From contig JWTM01000532.1 of assembly GCA_001749745.1 (NCBI GenBank), positions 415,001 through 479,000 of the forward strand: a stretch of DNA of 64,000 nt, in the 5' to 3' direction. Shown here in pieces: positions 53,616 to 62,077 of the stretch (position 1 is the first letter of the stretch; each line of letters begins with the position of its first letter). Below the pieces are notes generated by a model. It was not told where the DNA came from, did no database searches, and saw only the letters and a list, made by a program, of their open reading frames with translations. The translations under genes were made by a program, and so were the position numbers. The DNA comes from Candidatus Marispirochaeta associata (GTDB taxonomy: Bacteria > Spirochaetota > Spirochaetia > JC444 > Marispirochaetaceae).

Positions 53616-54668
53616 CTAAGCTGTAGCCGCCTTTCGTGGGCGCTTTCGCTTCCTCTGTTTGCCGTAGGCGTCGGAGAAGAAATTCAGGACCATCACCAAC
53701 AAGAGCGCACTACCCCAGAGAAGGAAGATAAAGAAGCTGTTGATCGCCGGAAATCGATTGATTCCGGTCTGTAACAATTGCACCAGGATAATCGCGAGAA
53801 CCACCCCGCTTATCCGGCCCTTACCGCCGAAGGGACTCACCCCACCGAGGATAACGATCATGATACTCTGCAGAGTGTATACCGCGCCGTAATCTGCACG
53901 GGCGGAGTTGTAGTTCCCGAGCATTACCATACCGGCGATACCGGCAAAGAGTCCCGACAGTAAATAGGTTTTCGTCAGAAGAGTTTTTGTCTTCAGTCCG
54001 CTGAACCGCGCCGCAACTGGGTTAGTTCCGAGCATATAGAGCTTTGGACCGTAGGTTGTACGGGCGAGTAGCACCCATACAAATACGACCGCTCCAATGA
54101 AGACCAGCGTTTGCACCGGTATAAGATTACCCAAGATCCGATTGTTTATGGTCATGGCATATTCAGAAGAGAAGCGGCTGACCGCCACCCCGTTCGTCAT
54201 CGCCATGGCGATACCACGGAACAACTCCCCGGCCCCTAAAGTCGCCAGTATCGGAGAGATATTAAAGCGCGTTATCAACACAGAGTTAAAGAAACCCAAT
54301 GATAAACCGACAAGCGCACCGAGGGCAAAAACCAAAGGAACCGCAAGAGCCGGTAGCTCACCGCTCTCGCCGGTTAGCGCCAAGAGAAGATAGGCCATGA
54401 GAATACCGGTAAGATTGGCGATCCCGACTAACGAGAGATCTATTCCGCCGGTAATCATACAGAGCATAATGCCGAGCGACATAAGTCCGTACTCAGGAAA
54501 CTGTGCGGCCATGGTCTGAAAATTGAGAAGCGAATAGAATCGATCAAAGCGAGTAACGGCGAGAAAAATAAGCCACAACAGAATTATTGCCACGAGCCGG
54601 GTTACATGCGCTTCGGACCTGAAAAAATCCAGGGCGGCGCGTAGTCGTGATCGAACAAAATCTTTCAT
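53616..54668 (-). CDS. Sugar ABC transporter permease (RbsC-like), second copy
   Basis: 350 residues with about nine membrane helices. The BPD_transp_2 features ITGGIDLSLVGIANLTGILM, LATLGAGELFRGIAMAM and ILGGVSPFGGKGRISGVVLA are present. It probably pairs with the adjacent permease as a heterodimer. It overlaps that gene by 4 bases. The two-permease plan recalls AI-2 (LsrCD) and rhamnose (RhaPQ) importers. Confidence 0.93.
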   Translation of the reverse strand: MKDFVRSRLRAALDFFRSEAHVTRLVAIILLWLIFLAVTRFDRFYSLLNFQTMAAQFPEYGLMSLGIMLCMITGGIDLSLVGIANLTGILMAYLLLALTGESGELPALAVPLVFALGALVGLSLGFFNSVLITRFNISPILATLGAGELFRGIAMAMTNGVAVSRFSSEYAMTINNRILGNLIPVQTLVFIGAVVFVWVLLARTTYGPKLYMLGTNPVAARFSGLKTKTLLTKTYLLSGLFAGIAGMVMLGNYNSARADYGAVYTLQSIMIVILGGVSPFGGKGRISGVVLAIILVQLLQTGINRFPAINSFFIFLLWGSALLLVMVLNFFSDAYGKQRKRKRPRKAATA

Positions 54669-55720
54669 GCCTCCCCTCCTTTCTCAGCGCTTCGTTTAAA
54701 GGAAAACGATCGCTTTTTGCGGTATTGACCGATCGCTTGTCGGGCGCTGATTCCGGTTCCGATGATGATCAATGCTCCCGTGAAAACGCTTCGCCACGAG
54801 GTTGGAATCCCTAAGAGAATCATCGAATTAACCACTACTACGATGAGTATCGTGCCGATCATTGCTCCAAACAGCGAACCCTTTCCCCCGTTGATAGAGA
54901 TTCCCCCTAAAACAATTCCGGCGATGACCCGCAACTCCATTCCCAACATATTCGTTGGATGAAGCTGCTGCATCATGCTTACCCGAATAACGGCGGCCAC
55001 ACTGGCAATGATCCCTACGATTACGTAGATGAGTACTTTCGTTTTGACTACATTGTAGCCCGCCCGCACCGCACTTACCTCTGCGCCGCCGATACTGTAG
55101 ATCGAGCGTCCGAACATCGTAAAACGCATCATCAGTGAAACAAGAATCAGGATCGCCAGGAATATCAGAAACCCGGCCGGCATACGTGCCGTAAGCCCTG
55201 TGACAGGGTTTTTAGCGGTAAAGAGCGCCGTCGTTCCGAATGCTTCCATCCCTTTAGGGATATTAGCCCACTGCACACTGTCCAGGACCCCCTGCATAAT
55301 CCCTCTAAAAACGTAGGTAGTTCCTAAGGTTACAATCAGCGTAGGCAGCCGGAAGACGCCGACAAAGAGTCCGTTGAAGGCCCCTAAAACGGCGCCGACG
55401 ATTATCGCCAATACGAAGGCCAGCCAGGCCCCGCCCTCGTATCCTGTGTTTATCAGGAGCACGGTGGAGATATAGACGCTCAATGAGGCGAGCGCCGGAA
55501 AAGAGACATCTATGCCGCCCGAGACGAGTACAAGGTATGCGCCGATTGCAAAGAGTCCCGGAACGATCAGGGCCGAAGCCAGGCTCACCAGATTATTGGC
55601 GGTGAAGAACTGCCCGGACCGGTACTGTATCAGCAACGCAAGACCAATGAGTACCAGCGTGATATACGGTTCGTTCCTGCGGGACAATCGCTTTAGTTGT
55701 TTCGTTAGTCGTGAATTCAC
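54665..55720 (-). CDS. Sugar ABC transporter permease (RbsC-like), first copy
   Basis: 351 residues with about nine membrane helices. VSGGIDVSFPALASLSVYIS, IVTLGTTYVFRGIMQGVL and IVLGGISINGGKGSLFGAMIG are the conserved permease signatures. It is 12 bases downstream of the ATPase gene and overlaps the second permease by 4. Confidence 0.93.
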   Translation of the reverse strand: MNSRLTKQLKRLSRRNEPYITLVLIGLALLIQYRSGQFFTANNLVSLASALIVPGLFAIGAYLVLVSGGIDVSFPALASLSVYISTVLLINTGYEGGAWLAFVLAIIVGAVLGAFNGLFVGVFRLPTLIVTLGTTYVFRGIMQGVLDSVQWANIPKGMEAFGTTALFTAKNPVTGLTARMPAGFLIFLAILILVSLMMRFTMFGRSIYSIGGAEVSAVRAGYNVVKTKVLIYVIVGIIASVAAVIRVSMMQQLHPTNMLGMELRVIAGIVLGGISINGGKGSLFGAMIGTILIVVVVNSMILLGIPTSWRSVFTGALIIIGTGISARQAIGQYRKKRSFSFKRSAEKGGEA

Positions 55721-55732
55721 AACACCATCTCC

Positions 55733-57217
55733 CTACATCATGTATGACAGGATCTCTGTCTCATCGGTTTTCTCACTGATCAGATCCGCTACTATTTCAC
55801 CGGATTTCATCACCAGAATACGCGAGCAGTTTTCCAGGATTTCCGGTAAATCGTCCGAGACAATTATCAGGCTCAGTCCCTTCTCGGCGAGTCCCTGCAA
55901 AATACCATGGATATCGTACTTCGAGCCGATATCGACGCCCACCGTGGGACCATTAAGGATGAGGATATCCAAGTCACAGGCAAGCCACTTGGCCAAGACT
56001 ACCCGCTGCTGGTTCCCCCCGGAGAGAGTCAGACACGCATTATCCGGATCAGGCGTTGCGATCGCCAGCTCCTCTACCCATTTCTTTATCTCCGAGGACC
56101 GCTTTTCGTTGTCGAGAAAACTAAACTGCTTCGTCAATTCGTCAATTTCCCCGACGACAACGTTATCGCCGATGCTCTGAGGGAGAAAAAGCCCCTCGGT
56201 TAAGCGATCCTCCGGAACGAACCCGATCTTATTCTGAATCGCCGCCTGAGGAGTATCGATCGAAACCGGTTTTCCGTGCAGCATTACCTGGCCGGAATCA
56301 ATCGGCGCTATGCCGAAGAGGGAGAGCGCCACTTGAGAGCGTCCGGAGTCCAAAAGTCCCGTGATTCCGAGAATCTCCCCCTTATTCAACGAGAACGAGA
56401 CATCCTTGAAATGCCGCTCACGATTCAAGCTTTTAACCTCGAGCACCGGCTCGTTTGATTGAATCTTGGGTTCGTAGTGCCGCTTTTCGAAGGTTCGTCC
56501 AGTCATGTAATAGGAGAACTTCTCCTCCGTTAGCTCTTCGACGACACCGTGGGCGGCGACCTTGCCGCTCCGCAATATGGTGAATTTTTCAGATATATCG
56601 AAAACCTCATTCAGCTTATGACTTACAAAGAGAGTTGCAATCCCGCCTTCCTTAAGACTCAAAATTGTATCGAAAAGAGTGCGGACCTCCTTCTTGGTAA
56701 GCGCTGTGGTCGGCTCATCCATTATGATCAGCTTTGTATTAAAGATGAGCGCCCGGCTGATGGCGATCATCTGTTTTTGCGCGACCGTAAGGGATTCGAC
56801 GGTGTCATCCAAATCCACGTCGAAACCGATTCTGCTGATGGCTTCCTCGGCAATCGCTCGCATCCGTTTGCGGTTGACAAAGAAGCGATGCTCCGCCAAT
56901 TCGCTGTTCACCGCCAGGTTCTCCATGACGCTCAGATTAGGAAAGACCGAAAAGTCTTGATAAATAACCTGAATACCATGATTTATCGACTGCATTGGCG
57001 TTAAATGATCGAAAGAGGTCCCTTCAATTTCGATACTACCGGAATCAGGGACGTGCACGCCGCTAATAACCTTGATGAGGGTCGATTTACCGCTACCATT
57101 TTCACCGGCGAGAGCGTGTACTTCTCCCGGTTCTATCGAGAATGTTACATCCTGGAGAGCCTGGACGGCGGCGAACGATTTTGATACGTCAGTGGCTTTA
57201 AGCAATGGTCCTGCCAT
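55733..57217 (-). CDS. Sugar ABC transporter ATP-binding protein (RbsA/MglA-like)
   Basis: 494 residues with two nucleotide-binding domains. The first has Walker A GENGSGKST, a degenerate signature (LTVAQKQMIAISRAL) and Walker B LIIMDEPT. The second has a degenerate Walker A (GLLDSGRSQ), an intact signature LSGGNQQRV and an unusual Walker B, LILNGPT, in which the catalytic Glu position is Gly. It powers uptake through the two permeases. Confidence 0.94.
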   Translation of the reverse strand: MAGPLLKATDVSKSFAAVQALQDVTFSIEPGEVHALAGENGSGKSTLIKVISGVHVPDSGSIEIEGTSFDHLTPMQSINHGIQVIYQDFSVFPNLSVMENLAVNSELAEHRFFVNRKRMRAIAEEAISRIGFDVDLDDTVESLTVAQKQMIAISRALIFNTKLIIMDEPTTALTKKEVRTLFDTILSLKEGGIATLFVSHKLNEVFDISEKFTILRSGKVAAHGVVEELTEEKFSYYMTGRTFEKRHYEPKIQSNEPVLEVKSLNRERHFKDVSFSLNKGEILGITGLLDSGRSQVALSLFGIAPIDSGQVMLHGKPVSIDTPQAAIQNKIGFVPEDRLTEGLFLPQSIGDNVVVGEIDELTKQFSFLDNEKRSSEIKKWVEELAIATPDPDNACLTLSGGNQQRVVLAKWLACDLDILILNGPTVGVDIGSKYDIHGILQGLAEKGLSLIIVSDDLPEILENCSRILVMKSGEIVADLISEKTDETEILSYMM

Positions 57218-57250
57218 GGGCTGTTCCTTCGTCTTCGTGGTCTACACGAA

Positions 57251-57288
57251 TACGTCCTGCCGCTAACACATTGCAGCGACAGGACGTA
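57251..57288 (-). promoter_or_regulatory. Strong hairpin between the binding-protein and ATPase genes
   Basis: Minus-strand RNA folds as UACGUCCUGUCGCU / AGCGGCAGGACGUA, 14 pairs including one U-G wobble, with a 10-nt loop. No U-tract follows, so it is better read as an RNA-processing or 3'-end-protecting hairpin that raises binding-protein mRNA over the rest of the operon. On the plus strand the same position is a C-A mismatch, so the structure favours the minus transcript. Confidence 0.7.
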
Positions 57289-57315
57289 CGATTATTCTGA
57301 GATACAGTTCAATAA

Positions 57316-58323
57316 TTAGAACCCGAAGCTGTCGACATTCTCCGCGTTAATGACGATCCACCCCTCGCCTTCAAGGGTCTTCGAACCTGCTTCACGGAAG
57401 GTCATGGCATCATAGCCTTCGATCCCGAGATCGACCGGCTCGGCGATAGTCTCCCCGTTAAGAACCTTGACCGCGAGGGATACCATGGCCTTTCCGGCGA
57501 CGGCAGGATCCCACAGCGTCAGGGACTGAACGATTCCGCTCTCGAGCAGATCTTTATTGGCAGCGGGAAGTCCGGTACCAGAGGTGAATGCTTCACCCAC
57601 AAGGCCGAGCTCTTCGATCGCCCGGGCAACACCCGGAGCATCGTAGGAGGAGGTTCCCATAATACCTTTCAGTTCAGGATAGGTGTTAAAAAGCTCTTTA
57701 GCGGTGTTGTAGGCTACATCACCGTTGTCCTGGGATTGTACCCGGGGCTGCGCCTCGAGGAGCTGCATATTGGGATATGTCGACTTCTGGTGAGCTACCC
57801 CTGCATCTGCCCATTCGTTGTGGGCGCCGACCGTAAGGGATGCAACCATCGTGGTATAGAGCCCCTCTTCGCCCATAGCGGAGGCGAGGTTATCCATAAT
57901 GAAGGCACCGTAACCGGCGTTGGAAAAGGCCTCGATGTTATAGTCTACATTCTCCAGGGCCGCACCCTCGTGGCTAATCACGACAATTCCGGCATCCCGG
58001 GCTTGCTTCAGTACCGGCTCAATAGAAACAACGTCGACGGGAACAACGCAAATCGCGTCGACACCCTGAGCGATCAAGTCTTGCACAAGCTGTGCCTGAA
58101 GGGTCGCGTCGATTTCGGCAGTTCCCCGCTGGTAGACATTGAGACCAGTTTCTTCAGCATACTCGTCGACACCTACCTCCATCCTCACAAACCAAGGGTT
58201 CGATGAGTCCTTCGGAACAACGACGATTTCAGGTCCGTCACCTGACTCTTGACCGCCACCAGCAAAAACAGCCGGTGTAATCAAAACAAATACCGCAACA
58301 ATAAAAAATAGGAAATTTTTCAT
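57316..58323 (-). CDS. Sugar ABC transporter substrate-binding protein
   Basis: 335 residues. A signal sequence ends near AVFAGGGQES (no lipobox Cys), so a soluble periplasmic protein is likely. The type I periplasmic-binding fold starts EIVVVPKDSSNPWFVRMEVG and continues DLIAQGVDAICVVPVD and IMGTSSYDAPGVARAIEELG. It resembles RhaS/LsrB-type binding proteins. It is the first gene of the minus-strand unit, with a good promoter and GAGGAGG site. Confidence 0.93.
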   Translation of the reverse strand: MKNFLFFIVAVFVLITPAVFAGGGQESGDGPEIVVVPKDSSNPWFVRMEVGVDEYAEETGLNVYQRGTAEIDATLQAQLVQDLIAQGVDAICVVPVDVVSIEPVLKQARDAGIVVISHEGAALENVDYNIEAFSNAGYGAFIMDNLASAMGEEGLYTTMVASLTVGAHNEWADAGVAHQKSTYPNMQLLEAQPRVQSQDNGDVAYNTAKELFNTYPELKGIMGTSSYDAPGVARAIEELGLVGEAFTSGTGLPAANKDLLESGIVQSLTLWDPAVAGKAMVSLAVKVLNGETIAEPVDLGIEGYDAMTFREAGSKTLEGEGWIVINAENVDSFGF

Positions 58324-58368
58324 CTTCCCTCCTCTTGATTTGGGATTTAATAATCCCGGTCATTTAGA

Positions 58369-58397
58369 AGCGTAGCTCTACTCTGGCCGTACGTCAA
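58369..58397 (-). promoter_or_regulatory. Candidate promoter of the ABC-importer operon
   Basis: Minus strand: TTGACG (58397-58392), a 17-base spacer and TACGCT (58374-58369). The leader would be about 40 nt to the binding-protein ATG. It sits next to the evenly spaced half-sites at 58403-58442. Confidence 0.6.
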
Positions 58398-58402
58398 TAA
58401 AA

Positions 58403-58442
58403 ATTTTACTATTATTTATTAAAATCTTGCTTGACAATTTTA
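58403..58442. promoter_or_regulatory. Three alternating half-sites, candidate operator
   Basis: ATTTTA (58403-58408), TAAAAT (58420-58425) and ATTTTA (58437-58442) are separated by exactly 11 bases each and alternate in direction. They lie between the divergent promoters, and the third abuts a TTGACA (58431-58436). This could be the target of the LacI-type regulator at 59692-60765. The DNA is A/T-rich, so chance is possible, and the site lacks the central CG of typical LacI operators. Confidence 0.35.
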
Positions 58443-58515
58443 GCTTACTGGTCCGAGGATAGAGGTAGCGACGATTTTGCTGCGGAATGATTGGATCCGC
58501 CGCTGGAGGTGCTCT

Positions 58516-59688
58516 ATGGATCGTACTGGCCAACCGACGATTCCCCGGGATGAATATCCACGACGCTGGACTCGCGTCCAGAATATGATGAGAGATCACA
58601 ATATCGATCTGTTAATTGCCTACTCCAATGACCGAGAGGTGTTTGGTCAGGCCCACGCCCGGTGGCTATCTGATTTTCCGGTCCATCTAGAGCCGATTTG
58701 TTTGATCTTTGCTCAAACCGGCCAACCGATTATGGCTACCGGGCCGGAATCAACCGAATTCGCTCTGAACCGAAGCGCCGTCGAGAAAGCCGTCGTTCTC
58801 AAAGAGTTTGTCCATCCAGAAGAGGTCTACAGTCTCGACAATCTCCACGATCTCGAAGGCGTGGTTTCAATGGTAACTTCCCTTACGCCTTCGTCCCGGA
58901 TCGGAATTGCCGGGCGCCACATTATGGATATTGGGACCTGGGAGGCAATCCAGAATTTTCTCGGGACCCGGGAGTGGATCAATCTCGAGGATGAACTTAC
59001 TCTGCTCCGAATGGTGAAATCCGAAGCAGAACTTGCGGTGATGCACTACGGCTATCACATTGCACAGAAAGCCTTTGAGGCGGCGGTCGATACAATAGCG
59101 CCGGGCTTGACAGAGATGGAAGTAGCCGCGGCGGTCAAGTCGGTCATGTTTAACGAGGGTGCCGACGGCTTTGGAATCGAGCCGATGATCGGCGCCGGTG
59201 TGAACGCAGCATCCGTCCTCTGCCGATCGAGTCGACAACGTATCGGGCAGAACGATATCGTACGCCTCGCGATCATTACCCGCTACGAAGGCTACTGCGC
59301 AACGATAGGTCGACCGGTCTTTGTTGGAAATGTTGATGCGGCTATGAAGGACCGTTTCGACGCAGTCTGTGCCGCCCGGACCGCTTGTATCGAGGCGGCA
59401 AAGGCTGGCGTGAAAGGGGCAGATATTGAGGGCGCCGGTCGAGAGACCCTGAAGCTGGCGGGTTTTGATTACACCTACTCGGGAGTCCATAGTATCGGTT
59501 GTCAGGAGTTCGAGACGCCGATCTTCGGCCCCGGGGTCGAAGGAACGGTTGAAGAAAACACGATGCTCTCTATCGAAATCCCGTTGTTCCATCAAAGCTG
59601 GGGAGGTCTGCACCTCGAAGATGGAATCAGAATTCTAAAGAATGGAGCCGAGTTGATGCACCAGACGCAACTCTTCGTCTGTAAGTAG
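58516..59688 (+). CDS. M24-fold protein, creatinase-like (metal ligands incomplete)
   Basis: 390 residues from the ATG at 58516 (GGAGG 6 bases upstream); a TTG at 58477 would give 403. An N-terminal creatinase-type domain (about 1-150) precedes the pita-bread domain. Of the five M24 metal ligands, His (HSIG, residue 325) and two Glu (SIEI, 354; LEDG, 368) are present. The two Asp positions are Ala252 and Thr263 (RLAIITRYEGYCATIG). Creatinase itself has this H-E-E pattern and needs no metal. A C-N hydrolase is therefore more likely than a metallopeptidase. Substrate unknown. Confidence 0.8.
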   Translation: MDRTGQPTIPRDEYPRRWTRVQNMMRDHNIDLLIAYSNDREVFGQAHARWLSDFPVHLEPICLIFAQTGQPIMATGPESTEFALNRSAVEKAVVLKEFVHPEEVYSLDNLHDLEGVVSMVTSLTPSSRIGIAGRHIMDIGTWEAIQNFLGTREWINLEDELTLLRMVKSEAELAVMHYGYHIAQKAFEAAVDTIAPGLTEMEVAAAVKSVMFNEGADGFGIEPMIGAGVNAASVLCRSSRQRIGQNDIVRLAIITRYEGYCATIGRPVFVGNVDAAMKDRFDAVCAARTACIEAAKAGVKGADIEGAGRETLKLAGFDYTYSGVHSIGCQEFETPIFGPGVEGTVEENTMLSIEIPLFHQSWGGLHLEDGIRILKNGAELMHQTQLFVCK

Positions 59689-59691
59689 ACT

Positions 59692-60765
59692 ATGGGAACG
59701 ACGATTAAGGATATCGCGGAACAGGCTGATGTCTCTATGGCCACAGTCTCCCTCGTACTCAACAATAAACCTGGTGTCGGAGAAGAAACGCGAAAGCGGG
59801 TTCTTCAACTCGCCCACAAATTGAATTATTCGACGTCGCAACGTTCCTCCGCCGGGGCAACCGACCAGGGGACGATCCGCTTTCTGAAAATCGCTCGGCA
59901 CGGTCACACAGTCAACCGCGACCATACCGTATTCATTTCCGATTATATCGACGGTATCGTACAGACCGGGAAAGAACTCCAGTACAAAACAGAGGTTACC
60001 TCGTTTCGCACTACTCCGATAGAAGAGATTGTTTCGACGATCCAAACCGATTCCGAATTATCCGGAGCGATTGTTTTAGCCACGGAGCTGACCCGTGATG
60101 ATGTCTTACAGTTTCGATCGGTGTCGATTCCTCTCGTGTTCATTGACACGTTTATAGAATATGTGCCCTTCGATTTTGTTGACATGAATAACATCGACTC
60201 GGTCTATAAAGTGGTCGAACATTTCTTGCGCTATGGGCATAAGGAGATCGGTCTCGTGCAGTCGAGCGTACGGACTCGAAATTTTTACCTCCGGGACAAA
60301 GCGTTCCTCGAGGCTATGGCCTGTTTTGGAATAGCCGTCGATAAGAGGGGTGTCTTCCAGACCGATTCCACTTTCGACGGCGCCTATCAGGATATGAAGC
60401 GCTATCTAAACAATGGTGCTACGCTCCCTACGGCTCTCTTTTGCTCGAATGACGTCATCGCCTTCGGTGTCTTAAAAGCGCTGCGGGAGAAAGGCCTCAG
60501 GGTACCTGAGGATATCTCTCTCATCGGTTTCGATGATCTCCCGACCGCCGCCCTGCTCGACCCTCCCCTCACCAGTATTACAGTTTCCAAACGGGAAATC
60601 GGATCGACAGCCATGCGACGCCTTCATTCGAGAATCAATAATAGAGCCATCCCTCCTACTAAAATCGTCGTAGGGGGAGAACTAATGGAACGCGAGAGCG
60701 TAGCCCGGGTGGGAGAACCAATTATCACTGAGTTTAGGGATCTGGACCCTCTTCTCGGTTTATGA
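59692..60765 (+). CDS. LacI family transcriptional regulator
   Basis: 357 residues. The LacI helix-turn-helix TIKDIAEQADVSMATVSLVL and hinge region are at the N-terminus (about 1-60). A periplasmic-binding-like ligand domain follows (LFCSNDVIAFGVLKALREKG, DISLIGFDDLPTAALLDPPL). It begins 3 bases after the M24 gene and very likely controls the divergent importer and catabolic genes. The inducer is unknown. Confidence 0.95.
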   Translation: MGTTIKDIAEQADVSMATVSLVLNNKPGVGEETRKRVLQLAHKLNYSTSQRSSAGATDQGTIRFLKIARHGHTVNRDHTVFISDYIDGIVQTGKELQYKTEVTSFRTTPIEEIVSTIQTDSELSGAIVLATELTRDDVLQFRSVSIPLVFIDTFIEYVPFDFVDMNNIDSVYKVVEHFLRYGHKEIGLVQSSVRTRNFYLRDKAFLEAMACFGIAVDKRGVFQTDSTFDGAYQDMKRYLNNGATLPTALFCSNDVIAFGVLKALREKGLRVPEDISLIGFDDLPTAALLDPPLTSITVSKREIGSTAMRRLHSRINNRAIPPTKIVVGGELMERESVARVGEPIITEFRDLDPLLGL

Positions 60766-60817
60766 GCCATCTAAGGATATCTATATCTAAATATGGAAGT
60801 ATATAGGAGGTACGACC

Positions 60818-61798
60818 ATGACAAAATATGCAGTCATTCTCGGGAACTTAGGGAATACCAACGATCGATTTTTGTCGTCCGGCTACAAGGATCAACCGTC
60901 TAAAGAGACGATGATTCAGCGAGCGGCCCAAATTGAGGGGGTGTCAGGAATCGAACTGGTAGGATCCTGGGATATTACGTCTGAAAATGCGGACCAGATG
61001 GGATCGGAATTGAAGAAGAACGGACTCACCTGTGTATCGATCATCCCCGACCTTTTCAGCCAGAAGCAATGGGGTAACGGTAGCCTCGCCGCTAAGGATC
61101 CTTCTATACGAAGCAAAGCAATTGATGCGATCCGGGAAGCTGCTGAAATCGCACGAAAGGTCGAATGTCCAATGCTCAACATTTGGCCGGGTCAAGATGG
61201 CTACGATTACTCACTGCAAGCAGATTTCCGAAGCGAGCGGCGTTGGTTTACCGAGGGCATTCGCAAGGTTGCGCAGGAATACCCCGATATCCGCTTCGCC
61301 CTTGAATACAAACCCAAAGAACCGCGCACCCATTCTTACTTAGCTCGGGCGGCTGATACCCTTCTGGTTGCTGAGGATACGGGCCTTGAAAACGTTGGCG
61401 TCTGCATCGATGTCGGTCACGCGCTCTTTGCCTATGAGAACGTAGCGGAATCTATCGTAATACTCCAGGAACGAGGTGGAAAACTCTTCCACATGCACTT
61501 TAACGACAACTATCGTTACTGGGACGACGACATGATCGTAGGTAGTGTGCATTTAGTTGAGTATATCGAGATGCTCTTTTGGCTGCGTGAAACCGGATAT
61601 GATGGCTGGTACTCGATGGATCAGTATCCCTATCGGGAAGACGGGGCCGGCGCGATCAATGCAAGCGTTCAATTCTTACGCAGCTTAGAAAAAATGATGG
61701 ATGATGCAACCATGAAAGAAATCCGCGGCTTAATCCAGCGCGGCGACGCAATCGAAGCTTCACACTGGTTGAGAAAGAAAATTCTTCCTCAGCCATAG
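60818..61798 (+). CDS. Sugar phosphate isomerase/epimerase-like TIM barrel
   Basis: 326 residues. AP-endonuclease-2-type TIM barrel features are seen: FALEYKPKEPRTHS (Glu ligand), NVGVCIDVGHALFAYENVAE (Asp/His ligands) and KLFHMHFNDNYRYWDDDMI. An AGGAGG site precedes the ATG. Xylose-isomerase-like proteins of this type isomerise or epimerise sugars and hydroxy acids. It follows the LacI regulator by 52 bases and is presumably in the same unit. Confidence 0.9.
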   Translation: MTKYAVILGNLGNTNDRFLSSGYKDQPSKETMIQRAAQIEGVSGIELVGSWDITSENADQMGSELKKNGLTCVSIIPDLFSQKQWGNGSLAAKDPSIRSKAIDAIREAAEIARKVECPMLNIWPGQDGYDYSLQADFRSERRWFTEGIRKVAQEYPDIRFALEYKPKEPRTHSYLARAADTLLVAEDTGLENVGVCIDVGHALFAYENVAESIVILQERGGKLFHMHFNDNYRYWDDDMIVGSVHLVEYIEMLFWLRETGYDGWYSMDQYPYREDGAGAINASVQFLRSLEKMMDDATMKEIRGLIQRGDAIEASHWLRKKILPQP

Positions 61799-61813
61799 AT
61801 CAAGAGTATTACA

Positions 61814-61858
61814 CTCCTGATGGAACTCACCTACTTTTTACTTGGGGCCTGTCAGGAG
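61814..61858 (+). terminator. Weak candidate terminator after the TIM-barrel gene
   Basis: CTCCTGA (61814-61820) and TCAGGAG (61852-61858) form a perfect 7-bp inverted repeat with a 31-nt loop, followed by GGTAATTTTT. The long loop makes it a poor intrinsic terminator, but it is the only inverted repeat after this gene. Confidence 0.3.
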
Positions 61859-61872
61859 GGTAATTTTTCTAC

Positions 61873-61919
61873 AATCAGCCGACAATTCGGTACTTGCCTT
61901 CTGCTATATCTTTTTTGCC
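61873..61919 (-). pseudogene. Fossil 3' end of a second antitoxin gene
   Basis: These 47 bases match the 3' end of the antitoxin gene at 62335-62381 with 5 mismatches. Read on the minus strand they encode GKKDIAEGKYRIVG then a stop; the other copy encodes GKKDIEEGKYRVVG. Most differences are silent or conservative, so this copy diverged as a protein before it was broken. No matching toxin or antitoxin N-terminus remains on either side. Confidence 0.7.
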
Positions 61920-62077
61920 CTACGTGCTGTCTATTCTACTTTCAGAACCAGTAGCACAAACCATGACAATAGCCATGTCTGCTCCAAGTGCGGGTTATAT
62001 GGGTTTTATTGCTACTGAGCACTATCAATACCTTTTAAATCTCTATTGACGGTTGATATCTCCTATGCATTTCACCT

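Noticed and set aside
61920..62077. Hidden gene in the A/T-rich stretch between the antitoxin fossil and the toxin gene
   Set aside because: Frames on both strands are short and stop-ridden; the short minus-strand frame has no antitoxin or toxin similarity.
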